Assembly (NCBI GenBank): GCA_910575265.1
Contig: CAJTEA010000001.1
Location: forward strand, 330,500 to 394,499
Origin: Oscillospiraceae bacterium
Lineage (GTDB): Bacteria; Bacillota; Clostridia; Oscillospirales; Oscillospiraceae
DNA length: 64,000 nucleotides
Direction of reading: 5' to 3'
Position numbers and translations under genes: made by a program. The notes under the pieces were generated by a model. It was given only the letters and a program-made list of their open reading frames with translations, searched no databases and had not been told where the DNA came from. Positions 7,679 through 16,700 of this stretch are shown piece by piece. Position 1 is the first letter of the stretch, and each line of letters begins with the position of its first letter.

Positions 7679-9061
7679 TTACGAATCGCTTCCGCCGTAC
7701 AGCTCCGGCCGGAATACCCCATCCTCGCCCCGGCTCCAGGCGGTGCCTGGCTCGGAGTCCAGCAGAGGGATAATGTCCGGGTCGTAGTTGCAGACGGTGT
7801 TCAGGGCGTACACCGCGCTTCGGTCCGGGTCGCTCATGTAGGCACCATCCTCGTCCCCGGCAAAAAACCGCCAGCCGCTGTCCCAATCTTTGTCGCCGGC
7901 CTCCGGCGTTTCCCGGTAGCAGTAGCCCACTAGGGCCCCATCCACCGCAATGCGGTCGGTGGCGATGCAACCCTGGGGGCCTTCGCCGTCATAGAGGTGC
8001 TTGATCTCCTCCATAGGGACTGCGTAGGATTTGGGGGGGCGGTCGGAGCAGACGTTGGGCCGCTCCGGGTCCACCACCTCCAGCAGCTCCCTGGGGAAGC
8101 GGGACAGCAGCGTTTCTGCGTCGTGGGACAGCTTAAACTGGGCCTCCTCAAAGTAGAGGGGGATCATCTGATAAAAATTGACCTCGTCTCCGCCGGGGAG
8201 GGGACAGCAGACGGCCTCCGGGTCGAAAGCTTTGGGCTCTGTCAGAATCACGGAGCACAGCTTGGTGTTGGGAGCAAAGGGTGCGTCGTCGGGATTGGAG
8301 ATGGTGTGGCCCCAGCCCAGCCAGCTGTCCTCATTGATGGGCAGGCGGGCCAGGATTTTCAGCCAGCGGATGGGCCAGTACCACTCCTCCCCCTCCTGGC
8401 TGATTTTCCAGTCCGGAGGCAGGGTGACAATGATCTCCGCCCGCTCCAGCTTCCTGTCCGCCAGCTCCTCCGGCACATTCATCCGGTGGGCTCCCATGCC
8501 AAAGGTGGACAGGACGTAGTAATTCCGCTCCGGGGTGGGCTTCATGATGTAGATATCCACGTGGATATCAGGGGACATGATCTCGTGGAACACGTTGTCG
8601 CAGGGACCGAAGTACCGCTCCAGATGGGCCTCCACCGCGTCCCAGTCCCCCTGTTCGTACATCTCCGGATGACACTGCTTGGCGGCGATATACTTTTCGC
8701 ACTCCTTAATGAAGTACTTGGCATCCTCATCCTCCGGGTCCAGCTCCAGGGTCCGCTGGAAGCAGGACAGGGCCTCCTCCTCCCGGTCCTGGCAGAACAG
8801 GGAGTAGCCCAGGCGGTAGTGCCACAGGGGGTCGTTCCGGCCCTCGTCCGCCACGGAGCGCAGCAGCTCCTCCGCCCGCTCCAGCTGGGCTTCGGCCTCC
8901 GGCTTGTCCAGGTCGGCGATGTTGTTGTAGGCCCGGGCCAGCTGACAGGTGAGGGTATAGTCCAGCGTTTGGGTGTTGGACAGCGTTTCCAGACAGTCAA
9001 TAATCTTCTGGTACTCGTCCTCCTGGTTCCATTGATCCAGGAGAGCTAAAAAGTCGTCCAT
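7679..9061 (-). CDS. TPR-SUFU-DUF2185 (Imm33) fusion protein
   Basis: Three parts are visible in 460 aa. Residues ~1-130 are TPR-like helical repeats (LTCQLARAYNNIADLDKPEA, then WHYRLGYSLFCQDREEEALS). Residues ~145-340 resemble the suppressor-of-fused (SUFU) domain (RNYYVLSTFGMGAHRM, then IIVTLPPDW and WLGWGHTI). The C-terminal ~100 residues resemble DUF2185/Imm33 (GWRFFAGDEDGAYMSD, then YALNTVCNYDPDI). In bacteria SUFU and Imm33 domains are known mainly as immunity modules of polymorphic toxin systems. No toxin gene is adjacent. It starts three bases after its neighbour's stop, behind AAAGGAGG. Confidence 0.85.
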   Translation of the reverse strand: MDDFLALLDQWNQEDEYQKIIDCLETLSNTQTLDYTLTCQLARAYNNIADLDKPEAEAQLERAEELLRSVADEGRNDPLWHYRLGYSLFCQDREEEALSCFQRTLELDPEDEDAKYFIKECEKYIAAKQCHPEMYEQGDWDAVEAHLERYFGPCDNVFHEIMSPDIHVDIYIMKPTPERNYYVLSTFGMGAHRMNVPEELADRKLERAEIIVTLPPDWKISQEGEEWYWPIRWLKILARLPINEDSWLGWGHTISNPDDAPFAPNTKLCSVILTEPKAFDPEAVCCPLPGGDEVNFYQMIPLYFEEAQFKLSHDAETLLSRFPRELLEVVDPERPNVCSDRPPKSYAVPMEEIKHLYDGEGPQGCIATDRIAVDGALVGYCYRETPEAGDKDWDSGWRFFAGDEDGAYMSDPDRSAVYALNTVCNYDPDIIPLLDSEPGTAWSRGEDGVFRPELYGGSDS

Positions 9062-9064
9062 AGA

Positions 9065-9850
9065 TCACGCCTCCTTTCTCTGTTTCAGGCCGATACCGTC
9101 CGAGTCCCCCCGGAAGGTGTGGAAGGCGGCCCAGTCCACCGGGGCGCCCCCGAAGACCTCCGCGGCGGCGTCCAGCAGGGTTTTCAGATCCCAGGCGATA
9201 AAGTCCAGATAGCCCAGGCTGGTGCCGGTAGACCCGCCGGTGAAGGTAACGATGCCCTCGCCGCACCGGGCAGTGATGGCCTGCTCCAGCTGGTCCCGCA
9301 GGTCCAGAATGTCCTTCCGGTCCACCCCGTCCAGGGGGTAGTAGAAGAAGCCAGGGATCACGCCGTCCTGGTGGAGGCGGTCCATATAGTAGTTGTCCCC
9401 CTGGAAATAGGCGTTGATCAGAGGGACGCAGCAGGTCACCCCGGCATAGACGTCCTGGCGCGGAGCCCAGTCCTCCGCCTGAGAGGGTTCCCCTTGATAG
9501 GCGGACCAGCGCTCACAGGCGTTTTCCGGATCGCCGGAACGTGCCCAGCCCTCCAGGTCCAGAGCCGCGACAAAGCCGGCCAGCTGGAACAGCCGGGTCC
9601 TGTCCCCCTCGGGAGACAGGATCAGCTCATACTTCTCCCCGCCGCGGCCCAATTCAAAGGCTGGGTTGGAAAAAGCGGGAGAAAGCAGCTCAGCGCACCG
9701 GGACACCAGCGGCTCGCTCACCGCCTCCCGGTCTTTCTGGTCCATCAGGGCGCGCAGCTCACGCTCCCCAGCCAGGAAGGCGTCCCAGGCCTCTCTGGTC
9801 CGGACCCGAAAGGGCTTTACGCCAATGGGCAGAGATAAATTTTCCTCCAT
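9065..9850 (-). CDS. Uncharacterised 261-aa protein of the SUFU cluster
   Basis: No family was recognised. It is soluble, with no signal peptide or membrane span, rich in aromatic and acidic residues, and has an N-terminal helical stretch (VRTREAWDAFLAGEREL). A glycine/threonine loop (TFTGGSTGTSLGYLDFI) lies near the C-terminus. The start at 9850 follows AAGGAGG. It sits between two proteins of immunity-like character in one operon, so a related role is possible but not shown. Confidence 0.75.
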   Translation of the reverse strand: MEENLSLPIGVKPFRVRTREAWDAFLAGERELRALMDQKDREAVSEPLVSRCAELLSPAFSNPAFELGRGGEKYELILSPEGDRTRLFQLAGFVAALDLEGWARSGDPENACERWSAYQGEPSQAEDWAPRQDVYAGVTCCVPLINAYFQGDNYYMDRLHQDGVIPGFFYYPLDGVDRKDILDLRDQLEQAITARCGEGIVTFTGGSTGTSLGYLDFIAWDLKTLLDAAAEVFGGAPVDWAAFHTFRGDSDGIGLKQRKEA

Positions 9851-9862
9851 GATGATTCCTCC

Positions 9863-9985
9863 TTACTGATTGGCCTGGCCGTTCCCCTCCCGCGTCCGGT
9901 AGCCGTTGACCCGCCAGATGGGGCTGAGACTGGTCTCGTCCCACCACTTGTCCCAGCCGCTCAGGCCGTAGTGCCGCTCCTTACC
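9863..9985 (-). pseudogene. Partial duplicate of a domain of the upstream gene
   Basis: Read on the minus strand, this stretch encodes LSGWDKWWDETS and PIWRVNGYRTREG, then a stop. It closely resembles a segment inside the 422-aa protein just upstream (HLWSDDTSDGPVWRVNAY, then RIREG). It has no start or ribosome site and lies in the gap between two genes. It is best read as the tail of a deleted paralogue. Confidence 0.55.
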
Positions 9986-9986
9986 G

Positions 9987-11255
9987 TTATTTCCACGCCT
10001 GGACGGTTTCCGCGCGCACGGCGCCGCTGACCACTGAGACGCGGCCGATCAGCTCGGCCACTTGGCCCAGGTCGCCGGGATCGGAGCAGGTCGCGGTGAG
10101 GAAAAACAGCGACGGTCCGGCGATTACCTCACACTCCGCCTGATAGAGCCGCTCTCCCTCCTCCCGGATCTCCCGCCAGCCCCAGCGCAGGGCGCCGCCC
10201 TTCAGCGTTCGGCCCTCCACGCCGTGGAGGGTATTCAAATTGTCGGTAAACCGGGCGTCCCCCTCCCGTATACGGTAGGCGTTCACCCGCCAGACCGGAC
10301 CGTCGCTGGTGTCATCGCTCCAGAGATGGGCGCCGCCTCCGTTGTCCCAGGGCTCCCAGCGGTAGAGGTAAGCGCCGGGGAGGGTGACGCGCAGCGTGCC
10401 CAGGGCGTGGGTGACAAGGCCCTTGCGGTAGCCGGGGGAGAACTCCTCCTTCAGCTCCGGCCCCTCGGGCAGGCTGGGGGCCCGGTCCGCGAGGGCGCAG
10501 ACCTCCAGATAAGCGCTCCGGGGCAGAGGCAGACCGGGGTCCAGCCGGGCCGCCCGCTCCAGGTCGTCCAAAATCGAGTTGTTGACGGCGGTATCCTCCA
10601 GACCGCGGGTGGAGGGGGCAAAGCGGCAGGCTTCCCACAGGGTATTGATGGCGCGGTTGCGGAAAAAGCGGGCGTCCTGGGTCCGGCCGTTCCAGAGGAA
10701 AAACCGCTCCGCCAGGGCCTCAATGCCTCCCCGCTCCGCCATCTCCGCCAGCTCCGACAGACGGAAGCGGCCCATGGGGGTGATCACCGTGTCCGGGATG
10801 TCCTCCGGGGCGTACTGCTCCAGATCCCAGCACAGCTGTATACCGGATACCCCCTTGCCGCTCTCCTGACGGCACACGTCCACCAGAGTATTCAGCCAGG
10901 GGTAAAAGTGCTCTTCCTTCATGCGCTGGAAATCCCGGTGGCGGAAAAAGCCGGTCTCGTCCTGTGCGTTCAGGCTGTGAATGGGCAGATTGTCCAGCAG
11001 CTCCACCGCCGCCCGGTGCAGTCCCGCTCCCGCGGGTGTGGATACGCACTCCCCACGCACCGTCCAGGGCCCAGCGGGGTCCTCCCCGGGCCGCCACAGG
11101 ATGGTCAGCTCACCCCCCAGGGGGCACATCACCACCTTAAGCCCTCTTTCCCCGGCGCCCAGGCGGTAGTTTCGCTCCTCCGCCAGAATTTTCGCCGCCT
11201 CCAGCAGCACCTCCGGCCGGTCCGTTTCGCCGGTAAACCGCAAGCGGATGCTCAT
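9987..11255 (-). CDS. Uncharacterised 422-aa protein of the SUFU cluster
   Basis: A soluble protein without recognised domains, signal peptide or membrane span. Tryptophan-rich, acidic segments (YLYRWEPWDNGGGAHLW, then WRVNAYRIREG) recur in a truncated copy immediately downstream. Its start overlaps the fumarase beta stop as ATGA, so the two are translationally coupled despite no obvious link in function. It could belong to the SUFU/immunity-type set of this operon. That is inference from context only. Confidence 0.75.
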   Translation of the reverse strand: MSIRLRFTGETDRPEVLLEAAKILAEERNYRLGAGERGLKVVMCPLGGELTILWRPGEDPAGPWTVRGECVSTPAGAGLHRAAVELLDNLPIHSLNAQDETGFFRHRDFQRMKEEHFYPWLNTLVDVCRQESGKGVSGIQLCWDLEQYAPEDIPDTVITPMGRFRLSELAEMAERGGIEALAERFFLWNGRTQDARFFRNRAINTLWEACRFAPSTRGLEDTAVNNSILDDLERAARLDPGLPLPRSAYLEVCALADRAPSLPEGPELKEEFSPGYRKGLVTHALGTLRVTLPGAYLYRWEPWDNGGGAHLWSDDTSDGPVWRVNAYRIREGDARFTDNLNTLHGVEGRTLKGGALRWGWREIREEGERLYQAECEVIAGPSLFFLTATCSDPGDLGQVAELIGRVSVVSGAVRAETVQAWK

Positions 11256-11812
11256 GTTGCTCCCCTTTCCAGATACGTGGCCGGGCCGCTCTCATAGAGG
11301 TCGCCGCCGTGGGGGTCCAGAATGACGGTGAGGGGCATATCGGCCACCTCCAGGCGGCGCACCGCCTCACAGCCCAGGTCCTCCCAGCAGATGATCTCCA
11401 GCTTCCGGACGCTGGAGGCCATCAGCGCCCCCGCGCCCCCCAGGGCGGCTAAGTAGACCGCGCCGTTTCGCGCCACCGCCTCCTTGACAGCGGCGTTCCG
11501 GGCGCCCTTGCCGATCATGACCGCCTGCCCCAGGTCCAGCAGCCGGGGGGAGTAGGCGTCCATCCGCCCGCTGGTGGTGGGCCCGGCGGAGCCGATTACC
11601 TCCCCAGGCCGCTCCGGGGTGGGGCCCACATAGTACAGCGCCGAGCCCTCCACCGGAAAGGGCAGATCCTTCCCGGCGTCCAGCAGCTCCATCATCCGCT
11701 TGTGGGCCGCGTCCCGGGCGGTGTACACCACCCCGGACAGCAGCACCGTGTCCCCCGTTTTCAGCGGGGCCAGATCCTCCCGGGTGACAGGAGTGGTCAG
11801 TTTGTATTGCAT
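11252..11812 (-). CDS. Class I fumarate hydratase, beta (C-terminal) subunit
   Basis: Partner of the alpha subunit encoded two genes upstream; together they form an oxygen-sensitive 4Fe-4S hydratase converting fumarate and malate. The 186-aa protein has the Fumerase_C fold, with motifs LSGVVYTARDAAHKRM, GPTTSGRMD and MIGKGA. The start is at ATG 11812 after TGGAGG; an in-frame extension upstream is unlikely. L-tartrate dehydratase beta subunits are similar, so the substrate is not certain. An unrelated gene separates the two subunits, which is unusual. Confidence 0.92.
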   Translation of the reverse strand: MQYKLTTPVTREDLAPLKTGDTVLLSGVVYTARDAAHKRMMELLDAGKDLPFPVEGSALYYVGPTPERPGEVIGSAGPTTSGRMDAYSPRLLDLGQAVMIGKGARNAAVKEAVARNGAVYLAALGGAGALMASSVRKLEIICWEDLGCEAVRRLEVADMPLTVILDPHGGDLYESGPATYLERGAT

Positions 11813-11825
11813 AAAAACGCCTCCA

Positions 11826-12476
11826 TTATTGGAATAGCTGTTCAAAAACTGCGAACGTCTCCTCGCTCATCCGCCGGGTAGCGGTGAGGCTGCTGGACAG
11901 CACGCTACCATTGGCGGTGAATTTCAGCGGTTTTTCCTTGCTTTTCGGGTAGCCGAAGCGCAGCTCGGGCAGCACCTCGTCGGGAAGCTGGCGGGGCTCA
12001 ATGGAGGAGCCCTCCTCCCCCCACACCGCCCACTTGGAACAGCAGTTAAAGGGATTCTGGTGCTCCAGGTGGGGTTTCTCCACCTGCTGGGACAGGGGAA
12101 TGACGCGCGCGCCCTCTGGCACATCATTCAAAGAGTTGTAGTGCTTACAATCCCAACTCCAATAATAAGGGTATCCGCGGTGGTCCAGGGTTTCCTCAAC
12201 AATTCCGTCCGGGATCAGCGCGCTGTGCCGGGTCCCCAGTTCCCGCATGGTGTAGTCAAAGGCGGGTTCCCGGTGGGTCACAGGCAGGCGGGCCAGTACG
12301 TACAGGTGCTTTCGCGCGTAGGTGACCGGAAAGACCACGTCCCCCACCTGGATGGAGGCGATGGTGGGCATCCGGCTGTGGATGCTCCCATAGACCACCT
12401 TGATGGGTCCGGTATCCCCCGCCTTTTTGATCTCCTTCCACCGGTCCTGGGGCCAGCAGACCATATATCCGGCCAT
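11826..12476 (-). CDS. Uncharacterised protein inserted between fumarase subunits
   Basis: A 216-aa soluble protein of unknown family starting at ATG 12476, behind GGAGGTGC, with the alpha-subunit stop immediately upstream. Visible traits are many aromatic residues (YPYYWSWDCKHYNSL), two adjacent cysteines (FNCCSKW) and no membrane span. Its position between the two subunits suggests that the operon gained it as an insertion, or that it acts with the enzyme. The sequence does not decide. Confidence 0.75.
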   Translation of the reverse strand: MAGYMVCWPQDRWKEIKKAGDTGPIKVVYGSIHSRMPTIASIQVGDVVFPVTYARKHLYVLARLPVTHREPAFDYTMRELGTRHSALIPDGIVEETLDHRGYPYYWSWDCKHYNSLNDVPEGARVIPLSQQVEKPHLEHQNPFNCCSKWAVWGEEGSSIEPRQLPDEVLPELRFGYPKSKEKPLKFTANGSVLSSSLTATRRMSEETFAVFEQLFQ

Positions 12477-12477
12477 C

Positions 12478-13317
12478 TCACAGCACCTCCGTTGCTCTCC
12501 GGGTGACATGACAGCTCACGTTCACCGCCACCGGCAGGCCGGCCACATGGGTGGGAGCGGTCTCGATAGCCAGCCCCAGACAGGTGGTTTTCCCGCCGAA
12601 GCCCTGGGGGCCGATGCCCAGGGCGTTGATCTCCTCCAGCAGCTCGTCCTCCAAGGACTCATAGAAGGGGTCTGGGTTGGGCTCATCCAGGGGGCGGAGC
12701 AGGGCGTGCTTGGCCAGGGCGGCTACCTTGTCAAAGGAGCCGCCGATGCCGACGCCCAGCACCACCGGCGGGCAGGGGTTGGGTCCGGCCAGCCGGACTG
12801 TTTCCACCACAAAATTTTTCACGCCCTCTACTCCATCGGCGGGCTTGAGCATGGCCAGCCGGCTCATATTCTCCGACCCGAAGCCCTTGGGGGCCACCGT
12901 GAGGGCACACCGGTCTCCGGGAACAATACGAACCGTAATAGAGGCCGGGGTGTTGTCCTCTGTGTTGATCCGGCGCAGGGGGTCGGCCACGATGGACTTG
13001 CGTAAAAAGCCCTCGCCGTAGCCCTGTCGGACCCCTTCGTGGATCGCCTCCTCAAAATTCCCCTCGATGTGGACCTCCTGGCCCAGCTCCACAAAGACGC
13101 AGGCCATCCCCGTGTCCTGACAGATGGGCAGCTTTTGATTCCAGGCCTGGAACTGGTTCTGCCGGAGCAGGTCCAGGGTCTCCTGGGCCAGAGGCCAGGG
13201 CTCAGTAAAATAAGCCCACTCCAGCGCGCGGTCCACGTCCTCGGGCAGGACGGTGTTGGCCCGGACGCACAGCCGGGCTACAGCTGTGGTAATCTCAGCG
13301 GCGGCAATAGTTCGCAT
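12478..13317 (-). CDS. Class I fumarate hydratase, alpha (N-terminal) subunit
   Basis: Catalytic iron-sulfur subunit of the two-subunit class I fumarase. Three conserved cysteines that would bind the 4Fe-4S cluster are present: Cys66 in ICQDTG, Cys182 in NPCPPV and Cys246 in GKTTCLG. The length (279 aa) is normal. It is the first gene of the minus-strand operon that ends in rubrerythrin, starting behind GGAGAGGAAG. Tartrate dehydratase alpha is the main alternative. Its promoter should lie in or near the GTCTACC repeat element just upstream, but I could not fix it. Confidence 0.95.
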   Translation of the reverse strand: MRTIAAAEITTAVARLCVRANTVLPEDVDRALEWAYFTEPWPLAQETLDLLRQNQFQAWNQKLPICQDTGMACVFVELGQEVHIEGNFEEAIHEGVRQGYGEGFLRKSIVADPLRRINTEDNTPASITVRIVPGDRCALTVAPKGFGSENMSRLAMLKPADGVEGVKNFVVETVRLAGPNPCPPVVLGVGIGGSFDKVAALAKHALLRPLDEPNPDPFYESLEDELLEEINALGIGPQGFGGKTTCLGLAIETAPTHVAGLPVAVNVSCHVTRRATEVL

Positions 13318-13400
13318 GGCAGGACTTCCTCTCCGTAATGGTTTCCCCTTATTTTATCATAAGGTGGGGTGGCTTTCAACAAAAAGAGCGTCCGCTCCCC

Positions 13401-13735
13401 GTCTACCAAATGTCTACCAAAAAATCCCCCAACCCCTTGCGCCGCGAGAGGTTGGGGGATTTCCATTTTTTAGGGTGTCTACCGGATGTCTACCAGGTTT
13501 ACTTTTTTACGCCAAAAGACCCTGTTTGGAGGGCTTTCGCCGACTTTCCGCGACTTTTTCACCCCCCGCAAGGGGCGTGACACGGGCGTGGCAGGTCGAA
13601 AAAGTTGAAAAACCTCGAAAAATTTGGCTAAAACGGAGAAAACTGTTTCGAAAAAGTTAAATCTCAAAGGCCTACCAAATCGAAGCGGAGTTCAGGTTTC
13701 AGCCAAAAACGGCCCCTCTCAGGCCGAAAAATTTT
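13401..13735 (+). repeat. GTCTACC element, copy A, upstream of SLH protein 1
   Basis: First of four related elements. GTCTACC occurs as two pairs with an exact 11-bp period (13401 and 13412; 13477 and 13488), the pairs being 76 bp apart. A terminator-like hairpin lies between them. A further degenerate copy (GCCTACC) is at 13670. The element ends at the Shine-Dalgarno of the SLH gene. It fills the 435-bp gap between fumarase alpha and the SLH gene. Confidence 0.8.
13422..13470. terminator. Hairpin with T-run inside GTCTACC element A
   Basis: AAATCCCCCAACC (13422-13434) pairs with GGTTGGGGGATTT (13450-13462), followed by CCATTTTTT. The stem sequence differs from those of copies C and D, but pairing is preserved. 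Confidence 0.7.
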
Positions 13736-13752
13736 AAAGGAGGAATATCCGA

Positions 13753-16700
13753 ATGAGAAACCTGAAGCGGGCTCTCAGCCTGACCCTGGCTTCTGTCATG
13801 CTGCTTGGCATGATGGTTGTCGGGGCCAGCGCCAAGGGCTACCCCGACGTTGACGACAACGACAACGTCGAGGCCATTGAGGTTCTGCAGGCCGTACAGG
13901 TCATGCGGGGCGACGAAAACGGCAACTTCGATCCCGACCGGAATGTGACCCGTGTTGAGATGGCGGTTGTCATGGCCCTGCTGCTGAACCTGGACTACCA
14001 GTACTATGAGGCCACCTGTCCCTTTACCGACGTGCCCACCTGGGCCCGGGGCTACGTGGGCGCGTGCTACGCCAACGGCGTCACCTCCGGCTACAGCGCC
14101 AACACCTATGGCTCCAACGACGGGATCACCCCCGTCCAGGCGGCCAGCATGATGATGCGCGCCCTGGGCTACTTCAAGTACTCCCAGGACTATGCGGACG
14201 GCTTTGAGGTCTCCACTGTCCGCCAGGGCACCCAGGTCGGGATCTTTGAGGGCGTAGGCTCCAGCGCCACCGCCTCCATGACCCGCAACCAGGTGGCCCG
14301 GATGGCCCTGAACGCCCTGAAGTCCGAGATGGTGACCTTCACCGGCACTCCCGGCATCGAGGTTAACGGCGTGGTCGTGGGCTATCGGGCCGAGTACACC
14401 GCCCGCACCAGCACTGAGTCCAAGTATCAGGCCATTGAGCGCCGTACCAGCGACGTGTCTGGCGGCAACAACCTCAACCGCGGCCAGTACTACGTCCAGC
14501 TGGGCGAGGAGCTGTACAACGGCGACCTGAAGCTGAACGACGACTCCCTGGACGTCTTTGGCCGTCCCTCCCGCACCTGGACCTACATGGGCACCGAGGT
14601 GGGCACCTACGCCAAGAAGGAGCTGCTGGTGGCCGAGCCTTACACTGTGGGCGTCACTGGCCGCCAGGTGTATGACCTGCTGGGCCAGGCTACCATCCGC
14701 GACAATGACCTGGACGCCTATGTGGATGGCGAGGACAACACCGACGATATCGTCAAGACCCGGCTGGTCCGCACCAACGACAGCGACCTGCCCAACACCG
14801 GTCGTGGCGTGCTGACCGAGATTTATCTGGACAACGACAAGGAACTGATCACCATCGTGTCCATCAACACCTATCTCGCCCAGGTCAACAGCGACTACAG
14901 CGAGAGCGCTGAGAACGTCTCCATCACCGTGTATGACGCCGCTACCAGCAGCATCACCAAGCTGGTGGACGTGGAAGACGTGCCCGGCATCGTTGACCTG
15001 AAGAAGGACGACTGGATCCTGATCAACTGGGCTGACGAGACTGCCAACAAGGTTGTTGTTGACGTGTTTGAGCCGGAGATCATGGAGAACGTTGAGGTGA
15101 CCGGCTTCAACAGCAGCACGGAGCAATTCGACAACTACAACGATAACGACGTGGCTACCCGCCGCGTGACTGAGATTACCACCGGCGGCACCACCTACAA
15201 GAACAACCGCAACGCCTGGTACAAGCAGAACACCCTGAACAACTACTCCACTGACCGCCTGGTGGACAAGACCTACACCATTTATATGGACCAGTACGGC
15301 AACTTCATCGGCGCCGAGCTGTACTCCGGGGCGAATCAGTATGTGTTCATCACCGGTTATGACCGGCCCAAGAGCGCCATCGCGGTGAGCACCGCCAACG
15401 CGAACGCCATCTTCACCGACGGCAGCATGGGCACTATCAGCGTCAATGTGACCGACACCAACAAGAACATTGACCGGTACAACACCGACAAGTACAACAC
15501 CGTTTCCCCCACGAATACCGACTATGATGTCTGGAGCCAGCATACAAACCACGAGGAGATGTGGTATACCTATACCCTGCGGGGCGACGTGTATACCCTG
15601 ACCCCCGCGGCCCTCTGGACCCGCCATGTCGCCACCCAGGAGACCACCGTCCAGAGCAACCGGATCCGTCTGGTGCCCAGCGCCATTACCCCCATCGCCA
15701 ACGCCGCCACTGGTGGTACCGGCAACTCCTACGGCGACAATGACTCTGTTTACATCACCGTGTCCATGGGCAACGTGGACGAGAACGGCGGCAACTTCCA
15801 GAACATCCGGGACACGAAGGGCATCACCGAGATCGGCGGCGTCTACACCGGCGTTCAGGATGTGAAGCTGGTCTATCAGACTGGCGACTGGGCCCACGCC
15901 GTGTATGAGGAAGACGGCAGCCGTATCGTCGCCTGTATCGTCCTGGGCGAGGCCGAGGGCGTTGTGGACAACTATGCCTTCATCCGCACCGGCGCTTACA
16001 GCGAGCGCGTCGAGAGGAACAGCGACGCCCGTGACGGCGGCGACCTTACCCACTACTGGAAGGTCGACGTCATCATCAACGGCGAGCTGAAGACCATGGA
16101 GATCAAGAGCAAGTGGGAGAGCACCGCTGGCACTCTGGTCCCCGGCACCGTGCAGGAGCTGATCCTGGATACCGATGGCTACATCACCAAGATCAACAGC
16201 CTGCCCAACTCCCTGGGCACCACCAACACCGGCATCGAGTACAGTGACAATGATACCACCAACATCACTGACGCCGCCGCCCAGAACAAGGATAAGGTCT
16301 ATACCAACTACGATTACAAGACTAACGCGACCGCCGGCAAGCCCGACAGCGCCGACCTGATCGACTACAACGTGTACGACATCAACATCGGCTCTGACCG
16401 TTGGAGCTATGACGGCAACACTGTGGACAACACCTACGGCGCGGGCGCCCTCAGCAGCACGGCCTGCCCCTGGAATAGTTCCTACACGTACGCCAACCTG
16501 TCTGTGGGAAGCGGCACCATCGTCTACAGCGGCGTGGGCACTGACATCTTCCTCGGCGGCGCCGCCCAAGACCTGGGCCTGCCCTATGTCGCTGGCGCGC
16601 CCGCGATTGTCTACCAGCAGATCGGCGAGAAGTGGGTGTACAAGACCTACGCCTCTGTGGAGAGCGCGTTCGGCGTCCTGTATGACGCCAACCCCGACCT

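Noticed and set aside
13401..13494. GTCTACC repeats as a CRISPR array
   Set aside because: Repeats are 7 bp with 4-bp gaps, only in pairs, and no cas genes are present.
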